Program-made: the position numbers and the translations under genes
From: Algibacillus agarilyticus
GTDB taxonomy: Bacteria; Pseudomonadota; Gammaproteobacteria; Enterobacterales; Alteromonadaceae
Reading direction: 5' to 3'
DNA: 64,000 bases
Assembly: GCF_003286125.1 (NCBI RefSeq)
Contig: NZ_QMED01000008.1
Location: forward strand, 1-64,000
Shown: positions 35,775 to 44,028 of the stretch, one piece after another
How the letters are laid out: each line of letters opens with the position of its first letter
How positions within the stretch are numbered: position 1 is the first letter of the stretch
The notes under the pieces: model-generated
Told to the model about the DNA's origin: nothing
The model's database searches: none
The model's input: the letters and a program-made list of their open reading frames with translations, nothing else

Positions 35775-37907
35775 TTACTCAGCATTCTTATAAGTTAAAT
35801 AGACTTCGCGTAATCGTTCTTGATTGCGATCTAAATAAGCTTGCCCTGAACGGTGATTATTAAAATATAAGTTACCTAAATTTTGATTAGCAATAAAAGC
35901 GGTATCTCCAGTACCCGGTCTTAAAAAGTTCAACCTATCACCAATTAAAGTACTTAGTCCGTACGTGAATTTATTGGGTCCTCTAATTGTCGCATATCGA
36001 GTATTAAACTCTCGGCGAGGAGTCAACGGCACAGAAAAAGATAAGCCGATAAATTGATTATTTACACCATCTTTACTGTCAGTATTTTTATAGCGCAATC
36101 GAATTGTGGTATCGCCAAATTGACGCTCGAATTCGGCGGTAAACCCCGTATCTGCTTGCCAATATTTACCTGCATCGAGCCTAACTAATAAATCATAATT
36201 AGGAAGGTAGTATTTATAACCTAGCACTTGAATACTTGGCTCTTCAAATTTCACACGAGAAGACTCAATTAGATCTAGGCATACTTGAAAAAATCGATTG
36301 CACGTTATAGTAGCGGGGCCCAGTTCATCACTAAAGTACTTAGCTAAAGTTAGCTCCACCCTATGCTTTCCACTAATTGAAGTCCAATATGATTGATTTC
36401 TTATAAATTCAAAATCATGTCGGTATTTACCGATAGTACTCATATTATAAATGTTATAAGGTAATTTTAAGCTTTGACTTAAACCAATTTCAGCCAATCC
36501 ATTAGCTTGTCTTGAATTCGAAAATTCATATCCGTCTTTATAGTCTTTAGTCTCATAAAATTGTGAAATATATTTGCCATGTAACGTTGCACCAGGCCAT
36601 ATGTCAATTTGCAGCTGAGTAGCTATAGCAACAGACGCATCAAACATACCTGCGTCTGTCCCCATAGCAGTATTAAGATCAGGTGATATAGTAAGTCTTG
36701 GTTTAAACCTTGATGAGTTTATATTTTGATTATTCACCCAAGTAATGAGCTCCCTCTGTTTGAAGGGTTGACTAGATACTCTAATTCCAGATGTTGCACT
36801 GCCAGTTAAAAATGACCTGAAAATGTCTAAGCTACCTGAATAAGCTTCAGCTAAAATATTATTCTCCGTTAACTCGATATAATACTTTATATTTTTTTCC
36901 TGTAAATAATCACTCGAAGCCCCTAGGATATATCCAACAGAATCAAGCCGATTACGCCCGAATGTAGATAAGCTACTTAATCTAATAACGACATTTTTGT
37001 CGAAAGTATAACCAATTGAAATATCTTCAAAACCAAAATTTTTTAAATCCGTTTGTAACTTATTTAATTCATTAAAAAGCTCTGTTTCTGATTTATCACT
37101 AAAAATTTCATCTTTAACCACTTTATTTTTAGTTATTAGTTCTTTATTTTGGTATTTTTTGTTAATAGCGGTAGTCGATATCAATGCACTGTTGATCGAT
37201 GTGCTTATGGGTAATGTAAATCCAATACCAAAATAATTATCATTACTTAATTGTTCATTCGATGATGATAGAATAAGAGAGCTATGTAACTGAAAAGAAT
37301 GATCGAACCAATCAAGGGGGCTTAATAACTTAACTCCCAAATTAGAATCGACTCCATCATATTCACCTTCCAACTGAAGCCATTCGAATGGTTGATATGT
37401 AATAGCCCCAAAAGCACCATCCAATCTACCAATAGAAGAATCACTTTTACCTACCCCTACAGATAAGCTCAACTGATCATTAAAAATAGACTTGGACGCT
37501 ACAATATACTTACTGTTAAAAAAGCTAACTTCACCCCCCAAATCTTGAATGCCAGCCGAGATACTAAACCATTCTTTGGGAATATAAGGTAATTTAAATT
37601 TAATATTAGCAGATAAATCAGATCCGCCACCTAAATCTTCAGAATAAGAAGCATTTCGACCACTTACCTCTAAATATTCAGACACACCCACAGCAAAATT
37701 AAAGCTATGATAATGATGATAACCATCTTGCCGTTCTACTTGTTTAGAATATAAAAAATCAAATGTGCCAGATTGTAAAGTATAGGCAGAAGGGGTATTA
37801 ATTGAACCTGTTATACCTTGAAAGTTAACTTGGGAATCAACAGCGGCGGTAAAAAAGGGGCTACCCGCCAATAGAATTGGGAGTATTATTCTCATACTTA
37901 ATTTCAT
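35775..37907 (-). CDS. YjbH-domain outer-membrane beta-barrel protein
   Basis: A 710-residue protein of the YjbH family. The signal peptide ends near FTAA. The N-terminus has FQGITGSINTPSAYTLQSGTFDFLYS, the usual beginning of these barrel proteins. Alternating beta strands follow throughout, with RLRYKNTDSKDGVNNQFIGLSFSVPLTPRRE near the end. YjbH proteins go with exopolysaccharide synthesis and export in enterobacteria (yjbEFGH). Here no polysaccharide genes adjoin. The upstream gene encodes an unrelated lipoprotein with a terminator between them. The role is inferred from family only. Confidence 0.78.
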   Translation of the reverse strand: MKLSMRIILPILLAGSPFFTAAVDSQVNFQGITGSINTPSAYTLQSGTFDFLYSKQVERQDGYHHYHSFNFAVGVSEYLEVSGRNASYSEDLGGGSDLSANIKFKLPYIPKEWFSISAGIQDLGGEVSFFNSKYIVASKSIFNDQLSLSVGVGKSDSSIGRLDGAFGAITYQPFEWLQLEGEYDGVDSNLGVKLLSPLDWFDHSFQLHSSLILSSSNEQLSNDNYFGIGFTLPISTSINSALISTTAINKKYQNKELITKNKVVKDEIFSDKSETELFNELNKLQTDLKNFGFEDISIGYTFDKNVVIRLSSLSTFGRNRLDSVGYILGASSDYLQEKNIKYYIELTENNILAEAYSGSLDIFRSFLTGSATSGIRVSSQPFKQRELITWVNNQNINSSRFKPRLTISPDLNTAMGTDAGMFDASVAIATQLQIDIWPGATLHGKYISQFYETKDYKDGYEFSNSRQANGLAEIGLSQSLKLPYNIYNMSTIGKYRHDFEFIRNQSYWTSISGKHRVELTLAKYFSDELGPATITCNRFFQVCLDLIESSRVKFEEPSIQVLGYKYYLPNYDLLVRLDAGKYWQADTGFTAEFERQFGDTTIRLRYKNTDSKDGVNNQFIGLSFSVPLTPRREFNTRYATIRGPNKFTYGLSTLIGDRLNFLRPGTGDTAFIANQNLGNLYFNNHRSGQAYLDRNQERLREVYLTYKNAE

Positions 37908-37978
37908 AGTATAATCATTTTCATTTCATTTAAAATTAAAACAAGGGTATAAAGGAGCTTCCCTTACAAAATAAATAA

Positions 37979-38003
37979 AAAAGCCCGCTTAAAGCGGGCT
38001 TTT
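37979..38003 (-). terminator. Terminator of the 367-aa lipoprotein gene
   Basis: An 11-bp stem (AAAGCCCGCTT/AAGCGGGCTTT) followed on the minus strand by a T-rich tract, 27 nt beyond the stop codon. Confidence 0.85.
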
Positions 38004-38029
38004 AAACACTAAATACCAATAACTAATAA

Positions 38030-39133
38030 TTAGTTAGCAGCACCTGTGTTAGTTGAACCAGTTGTACCAGTAACAACGATAACAACAGTATCATCAATAA
38101 CGCCTTGCTCAATTAGTGCTTCTTTTACCGTATCAGCCACTTTATCAGCTTCAACAACAGCAGGAGGAGTAATCGTTACACTAGAACTAACTTCAGCTAC
38201 TTTTTTAACCGTTTCAGTTTTGATTTTTGCAACAGCCTTAGTTACTTCTGATAAATCAATACTACCGCTTGTAATTTCAGCAGCAGTTGCATTAACAGCT
38301 GCTTTAACTTGTGTACTTACCGTTTTAATAGCATCAGCTAACGTTTTAGTAGTTGTTGTACCAGATTTTTCAACTAGCGTACCAAAAGAAGCATTAACAA
38401 GTGCTAATTTTTGAACAATTTCAGCACTTACAGAGCCTTGAGCACCTGCAGCTGCTAATTTAGTACCTGTCGCTGATGGTAATTTAATTTTAAATAAATC
38501 AACATCTTCGGTCTCTGAAACTTTAACATCTAAACCTAATAACGTAGCAACAGATTTTGAAGCAATTTTAGTTACAGCAGCTAAACCTGCAGCATCGATA
38601 GTATCAAAGGCACCGTCAGCAGCAGAATCAAGTAATGTATCAGTCGCTAAAGTAGATAAAACACTCATAGAAGCATCAACAGTTGCAGTTTCACCATCAG
38701 CAGGTGTATCTACGAATGTTACCGTTGATAAAGTTAAACCAGTTAGGTCTTCATCACTAACACAGTCTGTATAATCACATTCTTGAGTTGTAGTTGCGTT
38801 AGCGAATACACGAATAACAACCGCTTTACCAAATGCAGTTGCAGGTAAATCAATAGAGTAACCTTCTGCAGTTGAAACATCACTAGCGATAGCCAAACCA
38901 ACGATACTTGTGGCGTCAGCGTTTAAACAAGCAGTCGCAGATGCTAAACATGCATAAATATCTGCACCAATTAAATCACCTTTCGTCGCTGTACCTGTAA
39001 GTACTACAGTACCTGCATCAGGAACTACAACTGGTGGTGTAGTTGGGAAAGAAGTAGAATCAACACAAGCTGTTAATGCTAATGATGCAGCAATAGCAGC
39101 TGCTGCGGCTGTTTTGTGGAATGTAAATTTCAT
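38030..39133 (-). CDS. Hypothetical lipoprotein
   Basis: A 367-residue lipoprotein with lipobox LALTAC (Cys near residue 23). It is Ala/Thr/Val-rich throughout. After the Cys come a Pro-rich linker and a segment (GTVVLTGTATKGDLIGADIYA) like small beta-sandwich domains. The second half is helical with heptad-like Ala/Val/Lys patterns and ends in a Gly/Thr tail. It has two Cys pairs (CLASATAC, CDYTDC). I recognise no family and no function. It is monocistronic, with its own terminator. Confidence 0.65.
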   Translation of the reverse strand: MKFTFHKTAAAAAIAASLALTACVDSTSFPTTPPVVVPDAGTVVLTGTATKGDLIGADIYACLASATACLNADATSIVGLAIASDVSTAEGYSIDLPATAFGKAVVIRVFANATTTQECDYTDCVSDEDLTGLTLSTVTFVDTPADGETATVDASMSVLSTLATDTLLDSAADGAFDTIDAAGLAAVTKIASKSVATLLGLDVKVSETEDVDLFKIKLPSATGTKLAAAGAQGSVSAEIVQKLALVNASFGTLVEKSGTTTTKTLADAIKTVSTQVKAAVNATAAEITSGSIDLSEVTKAVAKIKTETVKKVAEVSSSVTITPPAVVEADKVADTVKEALIEQGVIDDTVVIVVTGTTGSTNTGAAN

Positions 39134-39282
39134 TTTATGAGCTTCCTTGTAAAAACTTATTTTGATTAGGAATTAGGTTTTAAGTCAGCCTCAATTAAAA
39201 AGCACTTGAGGGTAATTTGCAAGCTCATTTATATTATATTTTGTTAAACTTTGTAATAAGCTTGCATATCCAAGTTAAGTTA

Positions 39283-39603
39283 CTAATTTAATATGAATTT
39301 TTCTTGTAAAGCGCTTATTATCTTTACACCTATATTTAGATCTTTTGCTTTTAAGAGCTCATCAAAAGACGCTATATTACCATTTTTTTCACGCCACGCT
39401 AAAATAGCTAAAGCACGTTTTTCGCCGATAAGTCTAGGGATCTTTAATTGCTCTAATGTTGCAATGTTAAAATTTATTTTTTCCTTTTGATTTATAGAGG
39501 TTTTTACGGGTTTTAAAGCCATGTTTTCTGCTAATGAAGACGTCGATATAACCGGTAATGATAAAGCAAGTGTACAAATGAGAAGGGGCATTTTAAGTTT
39601 CAT
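39283..39603 (-). CDS. ComEA-like helix-hairpin-helix protein
   Basis: A 106-residue protein with a signal peptide (about 1-25) followed by one ComEA-type tandem helix-hairpin-helix: INFNIATLEQLKIPRLIGEKRALAILAWREKNG then FDELLKAKDLNIGVKIISAL. Such periplasmic proteins bind DNA nonspecifically, and homologues help DNA uptake. The usual GIG turn is altered to LIG, so DNA binding is not certain. It is a single gene 59 bp downstream of the metallopeptidase gene. Confidence 0.75.
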   Translation of the reverse strand: MKLKMPLLICTLALSLPVISTSSLAENMALKPVKTSINQKEKINFNIATLEQLKIPRLIGEKRALAILAWREKNGNIASFDELLKAKDLNIGVKIISALQEKFILN

Positions 39604-39662
39604 AATTTCATCCTTTTAATTAAATCCCCTTAATTAAAGTTCAAAATATAACAATTGCGAGT

Positions 39663-41096
39663 TTAATTGATTAAATTATTATACACTTCTGGAATATCGT
39701 AAGTATGTTTAAACATAAAACTCTCACGATAAGTGGGTTTTAGTGCAATATTTTTTTCACCTTGGCACGTACTAGCAAAAAACAAACCGATGCCTCCACT
39801 TTTTCCAAGCTTTTTATCGACCTTTACCAAGCTTTCACTTACCCAATCTAATTTATATTTTGAACCTTCTGATTTAATCCAATTCTGTTTATTATTAATA
39901 TAAGAAGACCAAGGTATATTTATCTCTATCCATTTCACGGCTTTAGATTGACTAACAAAGCGTAACTCAGGATCCACCACAACAACATTTTTACCTAATT
40001 GATTCACTTGTCGATGACCTTCTAACCGGCAGACTATGGTTTTATATTTATCAGGTAATTGATATTCATCTTCAAAGCCGACCACATGACCTAATTCATG
40101 TTTTAAAACATGTGTCGTTGTATTAAAGGGTAAAGAGATGATGCCTTTATAATAATTTGCTCGCGTTAATTGGGGTTTAAAGCGAATTAATGTAGTAGGT
40201 GTATTTTGTATTATATCATCAAGGGCATCATGCCCTATTAACCAATGTTTACCCGCTAAACAAACCCCCCAATGATTCAACTCATTTTGATGTATGACGT
40301 CAAATAATAAAACAGATAATTCTTTTAATTCTTGCCTATCAGCAGCAACTAAATGAATAGGATAGCGGCATTTTGATTGACTCTTAATAATCTCTTTTTT
40401 AAAGTTAATATCTGAAGCACGGTAAAACGCTTTATAATCACTCATTATTTGTTGAGCAACATTATTATCAGGCTCTGATTGCAATAGAGACTCTAAATTA
40501 GGCAGCCAAGCATTAGGTTGTAAGTTTAAACTTATACTCAATTTAATATAGGCCAGCTCGATATTAGACGATAAATTGATATTTTCACTTAATAAATGAT
40601 GCGCTTTTTGTTTACGTTGTTGCGCAACATATAGCTTACTTAACATGATAATAGCAGGTGCATAACCATTAGCGCTAGCACGCTCAAGCCAATAACGCTG
40701 CTGTTGAGAACCTGCAGAAAAATGCTCAGCATAACGATATTGAGCATATCGATTACCCGCGCGGGCTAAAAAAGTATTGAGCAGTAACGATGTGTGCCAT
40801 TGCGTTTTAATGAGTACATCTACTGGGCGTTGATGTCTAAATGATTTAACGAACTCAGTAGGCGAATAAGGCTCTTGGATAAGTAAAAGATCTTCAGCCA
40901 TTAACTCAAAAAAAACGATGTTGTGATCTAGGGTAGTAACCAGTTTATTATTTGAATTTAAAGCTGATTCAACCAAACGAGAGACTAAATCAGAATATTT
41001 GTCACGTTTATCTATTTTACACGCCAATAAAATAGTCAGGGTAAAAAAAGAAATTAAAGCTAACGTTAATGCCCTAAACAACAAAAGTGATTTCAC
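39663..41096 (-). CDS. Sel1-like/zinc metallopeptidase protein
   Basis: A 477-residue exported protein. A hydrophobic N-terminus (8-26) ends in LLAC, a possible lipobox. Sel1/TPR-like helices lie at about 105-215 (YAQYRYAEHFSAG, WLERASANGYAPA). The C-terminal peptidase has HELGHVVGFEDEY, an HExxHxxGxxD zinc motif with the DEY seen in some M64-like peptidases. It starts with GTG directly after the nlpI stop (TAAGTG), so the two are translationally coupled. In E. coli NlpI is an adaptor for a protease (Prc), so the coupling suggests a linked role here. That is an inference. Confidence 0.7.
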   Translation of the reverse strand: MKSLLLFRALTLALISFFTLTILLACKIDKRDKYSDLVSRLVESALNSNNKLVTTLDHNIVFFELMAEDLLLIQEPYSPTEFVKSFRHQRPVDVLIKTQWHTSLLLNTFLARAGNRYAQYRYAEHFSAGSQQQRYWLERASANGYAPAIIMLSKLYVAQQRKQKAHHLLSENINLSSNIELAYIKLSISLNLQPNAWLPNLESLLQSEPDNNVAQQIMSDYKAFYRASDINFKKEIIKSQSKCRYPIHLVAADRQELKELSVLLFDVIHQNELNHWGVCLAGKHWLIGHDALDDIIQNTPTTLIRFKPQLTRANYYKGIISLPFNTTTHVLKHELGHVVGFEDEYQLPDKYKTIVCRLEGHRQVNQLGKNVVVVDPELRFVSQSKAVKWIEINIPWSSYINNKQNWIKSEGSKYKLDWVSESLVKVDKKLGKSGGIGLFFASTCQGEKNIALKPTYRESFMFKHTYDIPEVYNNLIN

Positions 41097-41999
41097 TTAT
41101 TCCGCATCAACGGCCTGATTAACATTCACTGCAACGAGTTTATTCAATTCTAACTGTGCATAACGGTGTTCAACATATTCATATACATTATTTGCCAAAG
41201 CCAGCTTAAAATATACATCCGCTTGTGCTTTATCGTTTTGCATTAAAAAGTATTTAGCTAAATAAAAGTAAGCTTCACAAAGTTGCTGCGCGAGCTCCGT
41301 TTCAGAGCTAACACCCTGTAGTAGCGAGCGGTAAAACTGACTAACCGGTATGCGACCTGTATATAAATCAATAATATTAACCGCCCACTGAGATTGCTCA
41401 ACCTGTGTCCGGTTTTTTAGTAACGTTTGTTTAGCGGCTTTTGGGTCAATTTCAGTTTGAGCTAAAAACAACCAAATAGCCGCATATGGATCGGTGGGTT
41501 TAGCACTAAAAAAATGTGAGAAATCTGTAACCGCAAGCTCAAAACGCTTGCCATAATATAAAGCGATCCCACGATTTAAATAAGAAAAGGTATGTTCTGA
41601 ATTAATTTCTTGTACAGAATCAAAGGCATCATAAGCACTCGCATACTCTTGCTCCAAAGTATAATAAATACCTAAATAATTATACGCCTCAGCTATATCA
41701 CTTTTTAACTTTAAAGCTTGATTAAAATCAAAATGGGCAAGGTGCAACAACCCCATTGCATCATATCGAATCGCGCGCTGAAAATAGATTTCCGATTGCT
41801 GCTCTTCTGTCAAATCCACATGAGTCAAGATATCGCTGAGTCGTTTGATTGCGAGTTGTTGTTGAGCACTGGGTTGTAATGGTTTTGCAACTAAAGGCTT
41901 AGCCGTTAGTCCATCACTTCTGGTTGCTGATGTTAAAGAACAACCCGATAGTAAAAATACACTCATTAATAAAAAGAGCAAAAACCAACTAACACGCAT
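41097..41999 (-). CDS. nlpI: Lipoprotein NlpI
   Basis: A 300-residue TPR lipoprotein. The lipobox is LLSGC, the TPR repeats run from about 60, and conserved NlpI segments are EAYNYLGIYYT, AYDAFDSV, YLNRGIALYYG and the C-terminal ALANNVYEYVEHRYAQLEL. NlpI binds murein endopeptidases and targets them for degradation, so it tunes cell-wall growth. In most gammaproteobacteria it follows pnp after rpsO; here it follows rpsO directly, with only a terminator between. Confidence 0.9.
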   Translation of the reverse strand: MRVSWFLLFLLMSVFLLSGCSLTSATRSDGLTAKPLVAKPLQPSAQQQLAIKRLSDILTHVDLTEEQQSEIYFQRAIRYDAMGLLHLAHFDFNQALKLKSDIAEAYNYLGIYYTLEQEYASAYDAFDSVQEINSEHTFSYLNRGIALYYGKRFELAVTDFSHFFSAKPTDPYAAIWLFLAQTEIDPKAAKQTLLKNRTQVEQSQWAVNIIDLYTGRIPVSQFYRSLLQGVSSETELAQQLCEAYFYLAKYFLMQNDKAQADVYFKLALANNVYEYVEHRYAQLELNKLVAVNVNQAVDAE

Positions 42000-42103
42000 T
42001 ACGACAACCTTTCCTAAGTTTTAATGCATTTATTCTATTATAAATACCGTATTAAAGCATGCGTTGCATTATATATATACTGAGTAAAAAACGGCAGGCA
42101 CAA

Positions 42104-42130
42104 AAAAACCGATGACAAGCATCGGCTTTT
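42104..42130 (-). terminator. rpsO terminator
   Basis: A stem of GCCGATG and CATCGGT (one G-U pair) with a CTTGT loop, extended by A/T pairs and running into Ts on the minus strand, 38 nt after the rpsO stop. It closes the nusA operon where pnp would normally start. Confidence 0.82.
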
Positions 42131-42167
42131 GAAAGACAGTGAATACACTATCAACATAAACGTTTGA

Positions 42168-42437
42168 TTAGCGACGTAAACCTAAACGCTTAATAAGATC
42201 TTGATAACGGTCAGCATTTTTACGCTTTAAGTAATCAAGTAAACCACGACGTTGATTAACCATGCGGATTAAACCACGACGTGAATGGTGATCTTTCTTA
42301 TGATCAGAGAAGTGACCTTGTAACTTGTTAATGTTATGAGTTAACAAAGCAACTTGTACTTCTGGTGAACCAGTATCACCTTCTTTAACAGCGTAATCAG
42401 CTACGATAGCCGCTTTTTCTTGTGCGCTTAGTGACAT
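42168..42437 (-). CDS. rpsO: 30S ribosomal protein S15
   Basis: An 89-residue S15 with the conserved [28 protein letters not shown] and [11 protein letters not shown], ending in LGLRR. The start MSLSAQEK is chosen because GGAG lies 6 nt upstream; an in-frame TTG 12 nt earlier is rejected. It binds 16S rRNA helices 20-22. It is the last gene of the nusA series, and the usual following gene pnp is absent. Confidence 0.97.
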   Translation of the reverse strand: MSLSAQEKAAIVADYAVKEGDTGSPEVQVALLTHNINKLQGHFSDHKKDHHSRRGLIRMVNQRRGLLDYLKRKNADRYQDLIKRLGLRR

Positions 42438-42585
42438 AATAGACTCCAAGATATCTAAAAATTAAGGTTAGCCGATCACTAATTCAGCAAACCGAGAGTC
42501 GCTTATTTTAAATTAATTGAGCAGAACCGCAAGTTAAATATTTAAACGAACCCCAATCTAGATATAAATATTTCAGTTATGCCAT

Positions 42586-43482
42586 TTAACTGGTTGATAA
42601 CAGCCTTTTGGGTTGAATAACCCCTGTCTCTTTTATTTCTATCAAGCCAATAAAAGCATCACTCACATAGGCACGATATAATCCCATATCTTGTGCCGTA
42701 TCTGGATAAAAACGCTGACCTAATTTTAAACGCTTTGCCTGGTCATCACTAAGCATAAGCTTCGGTAAATCATTTACGGCAATATCCATGGGCAATAATT
42801 GAGACTCGAGTTCGTCTAATGTATAACTTTGCATTTGCTCAAAAGTCATCATTTGTTCTACTGGAAAGTCGCCAACTTTTATTCGCCTTAGTTGAGTAAC
42901 ATGCGCGCCACAGCCTAGCACTTCACCTAAATCATCAACTAACGTTCGAATGTAAGTGCCTTTACTACAAATTACACGCATTTGAACGTAAGGTAACTCA
43001 ACCTTTAACACTTCAATTTCATAAAAATGAATCGTTCGAGTCGGCCGAGGCACATCAATGCCTTGCCTTGCATAATAATAAAGTGGCTTGCCTTGATACT
43101 TTAAAGCCGAATAAATTGATGGGGTTTGTTGTTGCTCACCAACAAATTTTTTAACTTCAGCTAAAATTAACGCTTCAGTTACCTCAACCGGACGTACTTC
43201 AACCACTTCACCATCGGCATCACTTGTATCAGTCCGTTCGCCTAATAAAGCCGTTACTTCATAGCCTTTGTCAGCATCAAGCAAGTATTGGCTAAACTTT
43301 GTCGCTTCTCCAAAACAAATAGGTAACATGCCGGTTGCTAATGGATCAAGCGCCCCTGTATGCCCTGCTTTTTTAGCTTTAAATAATCGACGCACCTGTT
43401 GCATAACAAAGTTTGATGATTCGCCTTGTGCTTTGTCTAATAAAATAACGCCGTTTAATTCACGAAAATCAGATTTAGCCAC
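42586..43482 (-). CDS. truB: tRNA pseudouridine-55 synthase
   Basis: A 298-residue TruB that makes pseudouridine 55 in the T-loop of all elongator tRNAs. It has GVILLDKAQGESSN, the catalytic Asp in GHTGALDPLATGMLPICFGEAT and CSKGTYIRTLVDDLG. It starts 1 nt after the rbfA stop, the conserved order. Confidence 0.97.
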   Translation of the reverse strand: MAKSDFRELNGVILLDKAQGESSNFVMQQVRRLFKAKKAGHTGALDPLATGMLPICFGEATKFSQYLLDADKGYEVTALLGERTDTSDADGEVVEVRPVEVTEALILAEVKKFVGEQQQTPSIYSALKYQGKPLYYYARQGIDVPRPTRTIHFYEIEVLKVELPYVQMRVICSKGTYIRTLVDDLGEVLGCGAHVTQLRRIKVGDFPVEQMMTFEQMQSYTLDELESQLLPMDIAVNDLPKLMLSDDQAKRLKLGQRFYPDTAQDMGLYRAYVSDAFIGLIEIKETGVIQPKRLLSTS

Positions 43483-43483
43483 A

Positions 43484-43900
43484 CTAATCTTCTTTTAAGT
43501 CAGGGTTAGAATCGGCATCTGGTTCTCTTCCGCTTGCTAATTCTTTATCTTTAGCCATTGCCTCATCAACTAATTTAGACATTCTTATTCCATCAATTAA
43601 ACTCGTATCTAAATTAAAATGTAACTCTGGAACACTGCGCATGCGCATTGATTTAGCAAGAATAGTCCGCGCATAAGGTGCAATTTCTCTTAAAGCATCA
43701 ATTAATATCTTTTGCTTATCCGCTTCTTGTTCAAATGAGCTTACAAATATTTTTGCATGACCCAAATCACGTGAAACTTCAACTTCAGAAACCGTAACCA
43801 TACCAACACGAGGGTCTTTTATTTCTCGTTGTAAGATTAAAGCAATCTCTTTTAAAATTTGTTGAGCAACACGATCAGGTCTAGAAAAGTTTCTTTTCAT
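43484..43900 (-). CDS. rbfA: Ribosome-binding factor A
   Basis: A 138-residue KH-like protein needed for 16S rRNA maturation and cold adaptation. It begins MKRNFSRPDRVAQQILKEI and has IKDPRVGMVTVSEVEVSRDL, then RSVPELHF. An in-frame TTG 15 nt upstream lacks a ribosome binding site, so the ATG is preferred. The C-terminal acidic tail is longer than the core domain. It lies between infB and truB, after a terminator-like hairpin. Confidence 0.95.
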   Translation of the reverse strand: MKRNFSRPDRVAQQILKEIALILQREIKDPRVGMVTVSEVEVSRDLGHAKIFVSSFEQEADKQKILIDALREIAPYARTILAKSMRMRSVPELHFNLDTSLIDGIRMSKLVDEAMAKDKELASGREPDADSNPDLKED

Positions 43901-43971
43901 CGATTTACCATTCAATTATCTGGCTTGTACCAGCTAAATATTTAACATCAAATCGTTGTTTAATGTTAAGC

Positions 43972-43997
43972 AAAAAAGGGCTAAAAAGCCCTTTTTT
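43972..43997 (-). terminator. Terminator or attenuator after infB
   Basis: An 11-bp stem (AAAAAAGGGCT and its complement) around AAAA, with Ts on both strands, about 30 nt beyond the infB stop. It must be partly read through if rbfA-truB share the operon promoter. Confidence 0.78.
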
Positions 43998-44028
43998 AAA
44001 CTAACTGTATAAATTAAGTTTTAAAGCA

